Notes: generated by a model not told the origin, from the sequence alone. A stretch of 64,000 bases of DNA from Taxillus chinensis (GCA_023512835.1 CM042086.1:10045559-10109558); one strand, 5' to 3'. Positions 40,901 through 53,206 are shown, counted from the stretch's first letter. Numbers and translations: made by a program.

Positions 40901-43900
40901 CATTACAATATAGCCAGTTTTTTTTTGAATCTCCTCCTGTTAAAAAGACAATAGGATAATTTTATATTAGCAACAACTCATACTTAATATCACATTTATG
41001 TGAAAAGAAACACCTTTATACAAAATGTTAACCATTCTGTCAAATATCACATTTTAAATCCTTCCTAGGCTTTTCTAATTAAAAACTTTCCTAATTAGCT
41101 GGTTTATTGGTTTCATACCCCCAATATCTTGAATCTTTTAGTCTATTACAGCATTTACTTACTAAAAGAAAACTATGGGGAAGGTGATCTCGGTAAAATA
41201 TGGGATTCCCGTTGGAGGATGAATCTCTAATGCCCCTAGAGGGCCTTATGGCGTGGACTTATGAAAGTTTATACACTCTCAGTGAGATTCCTTTTCATAG
41301 TTTGTGGTGTATGAAGTAGTGAATGGATCATTCATTCGGTTTTGGGATGATGTGTAGTGTTTTACGACTCCTTTGAAACTGGCATATCCCGAGTTGTACT
41401 AGATTACTTGTCGTACTAATGCCATTGTGGCCGATTCTTTTGTCTATGGGGTTCATCAGTGTTGTTGTGGGAGGTGCACTACTATTTGAGTTATATTCTG
41501 GTACGCCACTCAATTCTGCGCATGATAAGATTAGCATCCTAATAGGGCAAAAGACTTCCAGGTTATGCTCTTCTACTGTCCTTCCTTACTTGCATGGGTG
41601 CTTTCCTAGAGGGAGTATCTGGCAGGCGAAGGATCCTTCAAGAATAGCCATCTTCGATTGGACAACAGTGGTCGAAAAGATTTTAACTATTGATAATTTG
41701 CAGCGATGTGATAAAGTTATTGTCAGTTGGTGTTACATGTGCAAGGTCGGCGAAATTAGTGGACCACCTTTTCCTTCACTACCCTTGTGCACAAGAGTTA
41801 TAGGATATGATTCGGGAGTTGTTTGAGCTTCATTGGGTGATGTTCTCGACTCTTGCAGCTTTATTTTCTTGCTGGTAGGAGGCATGGAAAGACATCAAGC
41901 TGTTTTCTATTGTCTTATTTGGAGACTTCAGCAGGAGCTAAATACGAGATTGTTCAAGAATTATGAGAGCCTCATGGAGGAAACTTAAATTCTTTTGCTC
42001 TAGGATGGATTGAATGTATGTTACGAATTGTTATTGTTTCTACTGTATTTTTGAGGTTATAGTTCGTTGCTCATACTGAGTGATTTTTTTTTTGGTTCCT
42101 CATTTAGAACTTACATTTTAATCCCTAGTGCACTTCTCGTATGCTTGTTTTTTCAATAAAATGATTACTTATTAAAAGAAAACTAATTGGAAGAATAATA
42201 TACTAATTTATTACAATTATTGAAACTTGGGAAAGATAAAGTTGAGCGAGCATTACTTTTGAATCATTCTCATCAAAGATTTCACCAACAATCTCCTCAA
42301 CTACATCTTCCAGGCTTATTACCTGTTTCATAAAAATAAAATTAAGAAAAAAAACGTTATAATACAGTATCAAATGCATGACTGGCAAAACAGTTCATCA
42401 ACATGCAAGCCTACTTCCATGTATAGATTATATTACCAAGTAACCTAACCTTTACCACCCACTAAAATAAAGACAGCGACATTTAATGATATAATAAAGC
42501 TTAATTTGTTAGAAAACACAAATAGTATAATAAAGTTTTATATTTAATGATATAATACTTTATTATACCATAAAACTTTATTTAATGATATATGGCATTT
42601 AGATACAATACTTTATTATACCATAAAAGTTTTATATTTAATTTCGAGAATTATAAACTAGCAAAGAAAGAGGCCAAAAAGGTAGAAGTCTATCAAGATT
42701 TATACAAGCGTTTAAACTTTAAACGAAATAAAAAGATATTTGCAAAATCAAGCTTGTCAAAGTGGCTAGGCAAAGTGACACCTAGGCGACACTTAACATT
42801 TTAATATAAAGATAAAACAAAAACAATTGAATCTTCGATTCAATACATAGATAAGTAAATTTTATGAAATTTAACATAAATTTAAAAGTTTAAAATCTAA
42901 AATAAGCGAAATCTCAAACATTATTTATGATGATGATAAATTATAACCATATAATGATATGAAAATGAAAGCAAAATCAAAATATTACAACTACAAAACT
43001 AAACGTAAGACCGTAACACAACACAACCAACCAAGACCAACACAATGTAACACAACTTCCTAGGATTTGAGAAGGTAGACTTACCAGTGAGGTAGAGTGC
43101 GAGCAGCGGGAGACAAGGACAGACAGTAGGACACAAAGAGAGATATCGAGCAACGAGAGAGGGGTTGTCGGCAAGTCAGCAACATGACAACACACCACAG
43201 CAGTCATCGTTGAGAGGGATAGATTCTGCAGTGGCGACAAAGAAATCGACCACGGCTCATCATCCTTGTCAATTTGTGTTGTCGGATAATTATGCAGAAC
43301 CCTAGATCGCAACGCAAAAGATGGGACAATGAGGGACGAGACGAGCGACAAGCTAACAAAGATGGAAAAAGAGGCACAAAATTTGTGCCTTGGTTGCCTG
43401 CGGCGTGCTCCTCTAGGCATTTCAGGCACACACCTTTCTCTGATTAGGCGAGGCGCTTGTGTGCCTTGTTAATTTTCCAATGCCTTCACACCTAGGCGAA
43501 GCTTTGATAGCATTGTATAAAATTGCTTGTATGAGGAAAAAGAATACTAGAGACTTAGGTACTATTCAAGTGTATTAGAGCCCGCAATCACTAGGTTTTA
43601 GTGAAAGATATCGATATTAAAAAAATATGAAAAAAATATTTTGATCAACTCTTCAATAACCACTGCGTTCAAGATGTTGGTATATGAATATATAGATAGA
43701 AGAATTAAATCATAATTTCCTATGAGAATAAGGTCAAAAAAAATTAAAGAGGCTTTCCGTCGTATAAAAACTAGAAAGGCAATAAGTCCAGATATGATTT
43801 CCATCGGTATTTGAAAATGTTTTGATAAGTTTAGGGTTAAGTGGTTAACAAAACAGTTTAACAAAATTTGACAAAATAATAAGATGTCTGATGAATAAAA

Positions 43901-45221
43901 GAAAAATACTTTGATGCCATTGTAAAAACAAAGGTGACATGTAAAATTTTTTAAATTATAGAGGAATAAAACTAATAAATTATATTATGAAATTATATGA
44001 AAGGAATATTAAACATCGTTTAAAAGTGCATGTTAAGATTGTAGAAAACCAATTTGATTTTATGCCTAAAAAATCTACTATGGAAGCAATCCATATATTA
44101 AGAAGACTTATTGAAAGACTTATTAAAAGATTTGAAGTGACAAAAAAAGATTTATACCCAATCTTCATAGATTTAGAGAAAATCTATGATAAAATACCTA
44201 AAATATAATTTGGTGGGCCTTGAAAAATAAATCAATTCTTATCGAATATGTGAGTTTAATAAAGGATATGTATGATGATATTGTAACTAATGTTAGAACT
44301 AGTGGTAAATTAACAAATGAATTTCCAATTACAATAGGAGTACATTGCAAATTAGCCTTCAAAAAAATATTAATGAGGATATCCCACAGTGTATGTTGTA
44401 CGTTGATATTGCTTTGATCAATGAGATAAAAAAAAAAGAGTTAACAAAAAATTAGAGTTGGGACGATAAACTCTAAAGGCATTGAGGTGTTAAATTAAGC
44501 GGATCAATGACATAATATATGAAATATAAGTTTACGAAACAAAGGAATAATGAGTAAAGTATTATTACACTTTACCAACATATACCAACCACATATTGTT
44601 TTAAGTACCTAAAATCGATAATTCAATGAAATAGAAAGCTTGATAGTGAGGTCAATCATAGGATTAAAGTCGAGTAGCTTAAGTAAAGAAGTAAGACAAG
44701 AGTTTTATGTGATTGAAATATCTCACTGTGTTTAAAAGGAAAGTTTTATAAGAGAGTTGTTAGACTTTTTGTAATATGGAACGAAATTTTGGACTATCAC
44801 AAAATAAAATATACAAAAGCTTAGTGTCGTTGAGATGTGAATACTAATATGAATATGTGGTAAAACTAAAATAAATAAAATTCAAAATAATAATATTTGT
44901 TGTATTGTTAGAGTAGCTCTCATTATATGTAAAATGAGATAGAATTGTTTGTGTTAATTTATTCATTTAGGACGTAAGCCAATAAATGCACCTATTAGGA
45001 GAGTGGAGAAGACTGACATTGGTGAGGTAAAAAAAATTAAAAATTACTAGAAATTTATTCATAACTTGAATGAATGTAATAACAAAAAAATTAAAATTAC
45101 TAAATTTAAAAGAAAGCATGAGAATTGATAAGAGAAAGATTCATGTTTTAGATCAACCATTAGCCAACCCTATTTTATTTGAATAAAAGCATTTGGTTTG
45201 ATTATTTAATGATACCATATA

Positions 45222-45256
<35 letters not shown>

Positions 45257-48200
45257 ATAGGCTAGAGAATTTTATTAAACATTCACACCATCAAATTTCA
45301 AATTTAATTCCAATTTCTGTCGAATCCTACTCCCAAAATAATTCCCAATTTCAAGAGAGATCCCTTATGGAAGAACAAATAATAAAAAGGAAGACAACGG
45401 AAATGAATGTGATATGGTCAATACTAAAAGGGTGTGAATACATACTCCAACAGTTCCGCCATATTCATTAAGAACTACAGCCATGTGAACCTTCCTGATG
45501 CGAAACTCTCTTAGAAGATTCCACACTGACATTGAATCTGCAATATGAATAAAATCAATCTCTTTAATTTCAATTATAAAAATTTAAGATAAATAAAATA
45601 AAAAGCAAATATTGTAATAAAACTTTGGGGAAAATGTACACATTAGTTCATAATGGTGTCTAGACAACATATGGTGTATTATTACAACAAAACCCTATCA
45701 CAGTGCAAGGAAATAGGAAGATATGTAATATATAGAAAAAAAAGTATCCTAATGAACTTCACGAGGCATGTCAATACCAAACAAAACAGAGAAACAGTAA
45801 AGAAATAAACTAAGTTTACCAGGCACAAAGTATGCAGGCTTGTGAGCCATATCTCCCACAGTAGAGCTTTCTAGTAGTTCTCCCTTCACAATCAAACATA
45901 TTATTATTTGCAAATTAACAGAGATTGTTGCATGCAGTCTATGGTTAAAGCTAAATTCAATTCAAAGAGGACCAAAAGTAGGAACCAACTGACCCTCTGC
46001 ACAAAATCAAGCAGATCCATAGCATATGCAATACCCACTATATTGTCAACTCGCTGCTCAAAGACAGGCACCCTGAAAGAACATGAAATCATTTTGTGAC
46101 TTCATCAAAGAAAACAGACTAACCATGCATATGAATCAACTACAATTTTTTTGGATAAGTAAATGACAGTATATAGTACAATGAAATAGCACAAATACAT
46201 AGTACAATGAAATCACAATAGACCTAAGACAAAACCTAAAAATAGGCAAAGAAAAAGACTCCCTAAGAGCCGACTACCTCAGCCTACAATTTTAATACCT
46301 TGAATATTGATGAGTAACCCAAAGTTGGTGGAAATCAATAAGCGTTGCACTAGCATCTATGGCAACTACATCTACAAGAGGTGTCATCACTTCCCTAACA
46401 TGTGTGTCTTTTATCTCAAGCACATTTTCGATCATATCCTGCAATATTATTTAAAGTAAATGGGTGTCAGAAAGGTCTAGGTGAGAATGGTTATCATATA
46501 TTAGATAACTTCTACTCCATGGTAAATGGGTGTGTCGATAAAACACATCAACTATGGTTAGATAGAAAACCACAATGTAATTTAGATGGTGCATCTCAAG
46601 CATCAAAAATGTAAAATGGAAACGTCACAAGCTAAATGATTGTTAGCTTAAACTAATGTTAACTTTTCCTTTCTGAGTTCGTGTTATAATTCAAAAAGAC
46701 CTTCAAAATTACCAAAACATGTAATCTAGTCTATAAACATCTTAATGGATATAAATAAAAATAAGCAAAAATGTAAAGTTTCATGCCAGTCTCATATTAT
46801 GTTATATATTGTCTTCGTTTTCTGCCTAAGTGGCTTCTTTCCTATTACATATTGGTCAATAGACTTAACACCAACCCTAAAACCACATAATTGACAGCAT
46901 TAAATGTTAACCCTGCATCACACATCAACCATGAAACGTGAAGCCATGTTTTGTCCCCTTGCTTCTTTCTTGTAATGCTTATTTATTATTGTTTGTTTGC
47001 CTTTTCCATTTATTCTTCCCTTCACAACCAACTCAGGTCTAAAGAATGAATCTATCGGTCCATTTTGCCTAAATTTTTTAATGATTTGCTACTTTCTCTT
47101 GAGCTTAAAATACTTTTACCCTGTCAATCAATCTCTTCCATATTATTTTCATCTTCGTCCTCACCAAAGACAGCATCATCAAAGCCAGACAACATATTCA
47201 TTTGGTTTTTTTTTTTACTTTTTGTTAGCCATGTACTCTTACCTAAACATTTGAGACATGCCTTCACATTTCTTTGCCCACCAGTTTTATATTGCTTGGC
47301 CAGATAAATATCTTCATTTGTCACCTTTGCACAAAAATTACAAGTGAATGCATTTTTGTTATCAGGGACTTGGTTGCATACTACCAACTTGGATCCCTTC
47401 TTAAACTTGAACTTCAGAATCTATTGATTATAGACATCTAATAACCATTAAAAAAACATATCTCATATTCTCAGTCACAAAAAAGAGACATATCTCAAAC
47501 ATTTTACATCGGCCAAAAAAAAAACTACGGTAGACAGCATTGCTATTGCATAGAAGAAGAGAGAAGAGGAAGAAGAAGATGGCAGTGGCAACCAAAAAAA
47601 AAAATGAAAAAAGGGGAACATACAATATGAAAATTGCAACAGCAGAGAAACAGAAAGAGAAGAAGAAGAGAGAAGAGATAAGATGAAAGAAGAAGAAAAA
47701 GAGAGCACGGCAGTTGCAGCAGCAGAGCAAGAGAAGAAGAAGAAAAGGAGTGTATGCCAAGCAGTTGCAGCAACAGAGAAAGAGAAGGAAGAGAGTTCAA
47801 CGATTGCAGCAGAGAGGAAGAGAAGAAGAAGAAGAAGAAGAAGATGAGAGAAAAAGAACCCGGCTGGAGGAGAGACAGGCTGGGGCTGCTCTACCACTGC
47901 TGCTGAGACCGAGGGGCTAGAATTGAACCAGGATCATTGTTTTTTTCTTTCTCTTTCTTATTCCTTTTTTTATATTTAAAGCTGAGGTCACTCTTCCTTC
48001 GGCGTGCTTTTTGTGCACCTTGCATCTGGGAAGAAAAGCACTAAAGACACACTTTTGGTGGGCTTCACAAACCTCCCATCGCCTGGCATGAAACCAAGAG
48101 CAGAGCTTGCACCCACCTTGTTTTTGAGGCATGCCTTTAATAACTATGATTTCAGGTGTTGGATACCTTGATGTATAATGTCAAATCTCATAGCTCGGTG

Positions 48201-51200
48201 CAATAAAAGCTCTTACATATCTTGTAAATTGTACCAGACTAGATATTGCAATTGTCATTAATTTACTGGCAACATACAATTCTGCATCAACAAGGAGGCA
48301 ATGGAATGAGATCAAACACAATTTTGCATCTTCACAAGCCAATTGATTTGGGATTTTTTTATATCAAAAAGGTAAAACCTCACTAAAATACATTAATTGG
48401 TGTGAGGAAGGATATTGGACACTTGTCATCAATGTTCTAAAATACATTAATTGGTGTTGTTTAGTAAAGAACAAAATACATGTTTATTAGTATGACTTTT
48501 TTTCAATTACTTTTTTATAACTAAATATTTTATTAAAAAAGCAAGCACACAAAAAGTACACAAGAAACAAGAGTACAACGAGCTCAAAGAGCAAAATACA
48601 AAAGAAGACCCCTAACTCAAAAAGAGTAAACATCAATAACATTAAAGCATGGTTCAGAAAAACAGGTTGAGGCACCGCCTCACCCGCCTCAACATCAAAA
48701 CGTGTCGGGATGCCGTCCCAAAAGGCGCATCTGCCGCCACCCGCCATAGACAGGTGAGGCGGCTCATTCTGCAGCCTCATCCCGTATCAGGAATGAGGCA
48801 CCCGTGACACAAAACGCGATTTAAATAGGTTTTTAAAAAAACCTAACCTAATATCCACTACACAGACGGACACATCTTGTACTTGTATCCTTTCCCGATC
48901 TCAGCCTCACTTGTTCCTCTGTCAATAGCGATCGGGCATGATTAATATTTATGTTCCCACTTGAAGAGTATTACCATAATTAGAATGATATAGTATAATT
49001 AGTGAGATAATGATGAGACCTGTCCATGTCAGCTCATGCCTGTGCAACTTGTCCATGTCAGCTCATGCCTATGTGACGTGCCCATATGGAGCTGCCCGCG
49101 ACATGCAATACATGCATCACCACATGCACAAGACATCTTAAACCCTTAAGACTCTTCTTATATTTACTTTCCTTATCGTATTAGTGAAATATTGTAAATA
49201 CTATATAATCACATCTGATACTCTAATATCATAGATAGCTTTTTTTTTTATATACCTCTAGTCATGTATTGTATGAAGATAAATTAATAAAATAAAATTA
49301 TTTTGTATCAATTATTTTAATTAATAACTCACAAGTGTATATACATATGTAACACATGTTTTGCTTTAATTAAATTATGAGAGGGCAATTGGTTATTCAC
49401 TTATAGTTAATAAATTATTAAAGGTGGATTATTTTTTTAAAAAAAATTATTATATTATTAGAATTTACTTGAAAGGAAAAAGAAATTACTTTTATATGTA
49501 TTTCTAATTTTATTTTATTTTATGAGTCAAAACATCTTGGGGGCACCTTTCTTTACTAATCATTTCAAGTTTCAGATGTAGTTTTTATATTGTACTATGA
49601 CTAGTCTATGTCAAAAATTACTAACCAGAAACTGTTTGCCTCTGTGTTAGGGAGTTGTTTGCACCACATCACATGATAAAGGCAAACAATATAGCCAGGT
49701 TATTGAAACTTAAAAGAGAAAAGCCTAACTAGATTAAAATTATGAACAATAATAGAATCAATGCAAATTTTATATATGTGTGTGCGCGAGTGCGCACATA
49801 TTAATTTCTTTCACTATTTGCATTTAGAAATTGCAAGAATGACACATTTTGAAAAAAGATTGATCACACAAAAGAATCATTAGCATACTGACTTACCTGT
49901 TCTTCCTCCTCAATAGCCCCACTCAATTCCGCTCCCCGCAACATCAATTTCAATTCATCCTCAGTAACATATGGTTCACTAGCCCATTACAAACTGACAA
50001 GTGTTAAGGAATTAAAGATATTAAGTATAACCCAATGAACATAGTTATGAAATAGCTCACCTTCTTCCTTTCAAGCCAAGCATCTTAAGCATACCCATTG
50101 ATAAATATGTCACAACTCTTCCCACAGGATATAACACTAGGGAGAGCCATGCCACTGGCCTGACCTAGGGGCAATTAAAACAGAATATCATCAGTAAAGG
50201 AGCATCAACATCAACTAAACATAAGGAAAGGTTATTATATGAAAATGTCAACCATGAATTTCAAAGCAAAGTATAGCCACAGCTAAGTGTCTCCACACAA
50301 GAATTCCAATTCAACTCCAAAAAAATGTGAGCAACATACCACAAATCGAGCAACCTCCGTAGAATTGTGAACAGCGATACTTTTTGGAGTGATTTCAGTG
50401 AGAAGCAAAATGGCAACCTGATATTATTCAGGGAAGAACAACGTGTTATCTAACACCTTCATAGATAAAATTATATCAGTGGTCTCAAAAAACCATGAGA
50501 ATATTTAAGGGCACAGAGAAAGGTATAAGTAATTTCTGCTTGGCTTGAAGTTTCCTCCAAGAACATACATGACAAACATTGCATCACGAATTTATTTATT
50601 CAATCAAATTAATTATTATCAAACTTTCAAGCAGTTTTCATTGAAACTCAGTTAATTAAAATGCCCTTTTGTGTACTAAGGAAACAAATTCAGAAAATAA
50701 ATCAACTCCATCCTAACTCAAACTCGCCACCTCTTTAACCCACAGTTATGTGGTTGCTCTAGTGACACTCAAAGGGAAAAAGCTCCTGAAAATGGTTTTA
50801 CATTCCTATTCAACATATATTCAAATAATCAAATAATGAAAATTGAGACATACTGTCATCACTCCAGTAGCTGCACTGACGCCAGCTTCACCAAATACTG
50901 CTGTTGCAGCCTCTGTGACCAATGCAGTGGCACCAATATTGACCACACTAAAACATAAACAGAAGCTCCAGTAAGGAATGATATTGAAGTTCAAGCTGAA
51001 AATTTTGCATCACTTGCAATGTCAATTATGCAACCAAAGGGTATTACGTGGTGCCAATCAAGATAGTAGTTAGGAAACGAGTAACATCTTTGCCAAGCAT
51101 CTTGAAAACACCGTTCTCAGATTCTTTTTCAGCCAGCTCACGCACCTGACAACAATTTAAAGAAGAACCTGAGTAACAATAGTTTGTACACTTGTGAAGC

Positions 51201-52107
51201 AGGCATTTACAGAGATACATCATATATATGGATCAAATAACACATTCAAATGCCGACACAGGAATATTATCATTTATCCCATATAATATGATAGATTTCT
51301 AACTGACCACGAACAGGAAAGCATTTCATAAACTAATCATCAATGTACTCAAATGGCCTCCGGTCCACGACAAGCTTTTTTTTTTTTTACATAAGTAAAA
51401 GTTTGTTGAAAAAAACCAAGCACACAAGAACTGCACAAGGAATCAAAGTACAACAAGCTCAACAAGAGCACACCAAAAGAAAGACAACCAGCTTAAAAAG
51501 AGCAACAATCAAATAAATAAACAAACATTCCCCACCCAGATACCTTCCACGGCCAAAGAGTGGTGATTGAAGTCTCAGCCATGGAGAAAAACGCAGAGAG
51601 CCCCAAAAGCAATGCCAAAACCAAACCGTGCTCCCGGAAAACGCGAAGGAGCTGACCAAGCTTTGGCCAGGAAGTGGTGAGCAACAATTTGCTCTGCCCA
51701 AACACCTCGTACGCGGCCGCCCCTTCCACGGCCAAAGCTCTCAAAGACCCGGTGGCGACCCACGCCCCGCAGACTAAGGCCGCCAACACCAGCCCACGCC
51801 GGGCCAAAACCCTAACCAATTCCAAGTTCCAACCACGTCGTTCTTGGGCACCGGGGCTCTCATGTCCCCCAATTCCAAACCCCCGGGGGACCGAGCTGCT
51901 GAAGATGTTGGGCCTGGAGCTGCGCGGATCAACGCCGCAATTGGCGGCGGCAATGTGGCGACACCGAAAAGAGAGAAACCCGATTCTGGGCCGTGGGTGA
52001 GGCCGTCGGTTGCGGAGGATGGAGAGGTAAGGGTTTGAGGCGCGCAGAAGCGCGGGTCGATTGAAGAGCAGGGGGTGGTCGACCGATGATGCCGCTGCCA
52101 AGTCCAT
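34970..52107 (-). CDS. MGR8/9: Plastid CNNM/CorC-type transporter (DUF21-CBS-CorC_HlyC)
   Basis: Fourteen exons (52107-51544, 51145-51048, 50947-50854, 50417-50340, 50164-50061, 49978-49897, 46438-46299, 46072-45994, 45883-45820, 45537-45446, 42322-42257, 40936-40820, 40704-40525, 35221-34970) join in phase to 669 residues. A Ser/Arg-rich, acid-poor N-terminus looks like a chloroplast transit peptide. A hydrophobic segment (GLVLAALVCGAWVATG) and the DUF21 membrane domain (about 165-335) follow, including FFSMAETSITTL and LLLTEITPKSIAV. A CBS pair starts near REVMTPLVDVVAID and includes QYSRVPVFEQRVDNIVGIAY and VSLEDVVEEIVGEIFDEND. The CorC_HlyC domain carries LPEGHQYETVSGFICEAFG. It matches Arabidopsis At3g13070/At1g55930, reported as chloroplast-envelope Mg2+ transporters MGR8/MGR9. 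Introns 6, 10 and 13 (3.5, 3.1 and 5.3 kb) are swollen by transposons, yet all exons are intact. Confidence 0.93.
36615..39605 (+). mobile_element. Degenerate Ty1/copia retrotransposon in CNNM intron 13
   Basis: Short related terminal repeats lie at about 36615-36745 and 39472-39605; both contain a TTGTATT...TTTAT core and end in TTTAATAATAAATG-type sequence. Between them, on the plus strand, lie broken pieces in copia order. A WxxDSGAT-like protease area is near 37540. Reverse transcriptase remnants run from about 38130, including KAFAPMTKINTIRVIFSL, a decayed YVDDM box near 38515 and FEMKDLETLKYFIDIKVSQF at 38590. An RNase H-like tail with RKSTFG lies at 39030. A purine-rich tract (CGAGGGAGAG) precedes the right repeat. 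Many stops and frameshifts make it inactive. It is antisense to the host gene. Confidence 0.85.
41176..42170 (+). mobile_element. 5'-truncated LINE with target-site duplication in CNNM intron 11
   Basis: The insert is bounded by ACTAAAAGAAAACTA (41161-41175) and ATTAAAAGAAAACTA (42171-42185), a 15-bp duplication with one difference. The interior translates, with frameshifts, to the C-terminal zf-RVT region of plant LINEs: an RFWDDV segment near 41340, then IAIFDWTTVVEKILTIDNLQ and a VSWCYMCK zinc-binding motif at about 41650-41750. The 3' end (TTTTTTCAATAAAATGATTA) is the usual LINE tail. Only about the last kilobase of the element was copied. It is antisense to the host. Confidence 0.88.
42750..43515 (-). 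mobile_element. AGGCG-type non-autonomous element (possibly hAT)
   Basis: The left end has GTCAAAGTGGCTAGGCAAAG. The right end, reverse complemented, has ATCAAAGCTTCGCCTAGG, and GCCTAGG/AGGCG motifs recur near both ends. The core is GC-richer with no recognised protein. The same motif family is common in plant hAT-derived repeats. No clear target duplication was found, so ends and class are tentative. Confidence 0.4.
43740..45200 (+). mobile_element. Decayed LINE reverse transcriptase in CNNM intron 10
   Basis: Plus-strand frames contain, in order, AFRRIKTRKAISPDMISIGI, a CKNYRG-like remnant, ENQFDFMPKKSTMEAI with an HILRRLIERL helix, YPIFIDLEKIYDKIP (the conserved FIDLEKAYD box), YVSLIKDMYDDIVTNVRTSG, FPITIGVH and a damaged ADD box near 44400. 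A C-terminal remnant follows near 44960 (GRKPINAPIRRVEKTDIGE). This order is that of the plant LINE reverse transcriptase and C-terminus. Numerous stops and frameshifts make it dead. An (AT)n run at 45225-45254 follows its likely 3' end. It is antisense to the host gene. Confidence 0.85.
45225..45254. repeat. (AT)n microsatellite
   Basis: About 15 AT units just beyond the LINE relic, possibly grown from its 3' tail. Confidence 0.95.
47000..48152 (-). mobile_element. hAT-type transposon fragment with BED zinc finger in CNNM intron 6
   Basis: On the minus strand a frame from about 47405 to 47124 reads FTCNFCAKVTNEDIYLAKQY, then KTGGQRNVKACLKC and MNMLSGFDD with an acidic run. This is the N-terminal BED-type zinc finger found in plant hAT transposases. 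Upstream, at 48151-48136 on the minus strand, CATAGTTATTAAAGGC resembles the terminus of a widespread plant hAT-like repeat. A 340-bp GAA-rich purine tract (47545-47880) lies between. The catalytic core is absent, so the element is a 5' fragment. Confidence 0.6.
47545..47880. repeat. Purine-rich (GAA/GAG) low-complexity tract
   Basis: The plus strand is almost pure A/G with scattered GCAGTTGCAGCA units. Overlapping Leu/Phe/Ser-rich frames on the other strand are composition artefacts. It could form triplex structures, but that is speculation. Confidence 0.85.
48495..48660 (-). mobile_element. LINE 3' tail fragment in CNNM intron 6
   Basis: It shares blocks with 51378-51530: GCACACAAAAAGTACACAAG versus GCACACAAGAACTGCACAAG, AGTACAACGAGCTCAA versus AGTACAACAAGCTCAA, and a TTTTATTAAAAAA-like end. 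Read on the minus strand it ends in an A/T-rich tail, as LINE 3' ends do. Confidence 0.6.
48660..48800. repeat. GC-rich GAGGC/GCCTC repeat block
   Basis: The stretch is rich in GCCTCACCCGCCTC and AGGTGAGGCGGC motifs, with several GCCTCA copies and inverted TGAGGC copies, inside otherwise AT-rich intron 6. It is probably part of another AGGCG-type element next to the LINE tail. Confidence 0.45.
51378..51530 (-). mobile_element. LINE 3' tail fragment next to the exon 1 splice donor
   Basis: It is related to 48495-48660. Minus-strand sequence carries CTTGTTGAGCTTGTTGTACT and ends in TTTTACTTATG and an A-run (plus-strand T-run at 51378-51389). It begins within about 15-20 bases of the CNNM exon 1 donor at 51543. 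Confidence 0.6.
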
Positions 52108-52395
52108 TGATTCGAATTCAGAAATCTGAGTTTTTGATTTTGGGGTTTGTGGGATGAGGAGCGGGATTCAAAACTCAAATTCAATGGAGGGTTTGGGGAT
52201 GGCGGAGGTCGAGTGTAGAGAAGACACTGTTCGTGAGTGTGTTTCTACGCAGTTGTGGTAATGGATTGGCTGATGGTGGTGTCGACGGGGTTGCTTGCAT
52301 TTTCTTTCTTCTTGCTCTCTTCTGCTCTCCCTGTTCTTCGCGGTTCGAATCCACCCACGCCCACAGTCGTTTCGTCTCGTCTGTACAGTCTTGTC

Positions 52396-52427
<32 letters not shown>

Positions 52428-52900
52428 CTAATCGTTGAGTACTTAGCTTGAGTCGACGGACCAACGGCCATTTTTGGACTTGGCATTGGCCGCATGACAA
52501 ATTTATATTATAAATTTATAATAAAAATTGTTCCTTAAATAAAAGGAAAGTAATAAAAAAAAGTTTAGAAAAAATAAAGCAACAATGACATTCAAGAGAG
52601 GTACTCTTTAAGAGAGATCATTTTTTTATTCATACACATTTAAAGTGGTCAGTTTAAAGGGCTGCTGGAAATGCCCTAATTTTAGTCAATACACATACAC
52701 GGTTATGCTTATATTCTAGTAATTATGACTCTAATTTATTGTATACTTAAAATGTTCTATTGATATTTAAAAAAAAAACATGTTCTATAATATTATTAAG
52801 ACAAATAACTCATTTATCATCAATTTGTAGCTTGGAAGAAAGTTTTTTTTTTTTGAACTAACAAAATTTTATTCAGAAAAAAAAAAGAATTACACCCAGC
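52108..52900. other. CNNM promoter and 5' region
   Basis: The first 100 or so bases upstream of the start codon are probably 5' UTR. A (TA)n(TG)n microsatellite lies at 52396-52428. Beyond 52500 the sequence is AT-rich with no gene. Confidence 0.5.
52396..52428. repeat. (TA)n(TG)n microsatellite upstream of the CNNM gene
   Basis: About 6 TA units run into 11 TG units, roughly 290 bases upstream of the start codon. Confidence 0.95.
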
Positions 52901-53205
52901 ATTTCCCAATAGAAAAATGCAAAAAACAAACGACAAAATAAAAACGTCTGCCGGAAATCTTCTCCTACTCCAGGAAGCTCTGAAAAATCACTCCACGCAG
53001 CAGAGACATTACGTCTTTGCAAGAAGCATATTGAATGGAAATACGAAAAAGTTGTACCATAATAAGACCGGACTTTGTAAGCGGTTCACCCTTTATTTGG
53101 ACAGCCAGAAAAAAAAATTGCAAGCAGCGCGACACCGATGCCATGGCCTTCTCCCAGCCCTCCGTGGTGCACGAGTGGTTTTCTACAGCGGTGGCAGTGC
53201 CGGTC
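52845..53205 (-). mobile_element. Retroelement 3' end, probably LINE
   Basis: The minus strand ends CTGAATAAAATTTTGTTAGT followed by an A-run (plus-strand T-run near 52843-52852), a LINE-like tail. An open 80-residue frame (53207-52965) contains KGEPLTKSGLIMVQLFRISI and a QYASCKDV block, which I do not recognise. Part of it (52915-52997) recurs at 54338-54430. Confidence 0.5.
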
Positions 53206-53206
53206 A

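Noticed and set aside
43000..43431. Minus-strand open frames of 150 and 75 codons
   Set aside because: They lie in the AGGCG-type repeat, have no recognised domain and are likely chance frames.
47428..47897. Leu/Phe/Ser-rich minus-strand open frames that resemble membrane proteins
   Set aside because: They are translations of the GAA/GAG-rich tract; three frames are open at once.
52335..52360. CGGTTCGAATCC resembling a tRNA T-arm
   Set aside because: No matching acceptor, D or anticodon arm is found around it on either strand.
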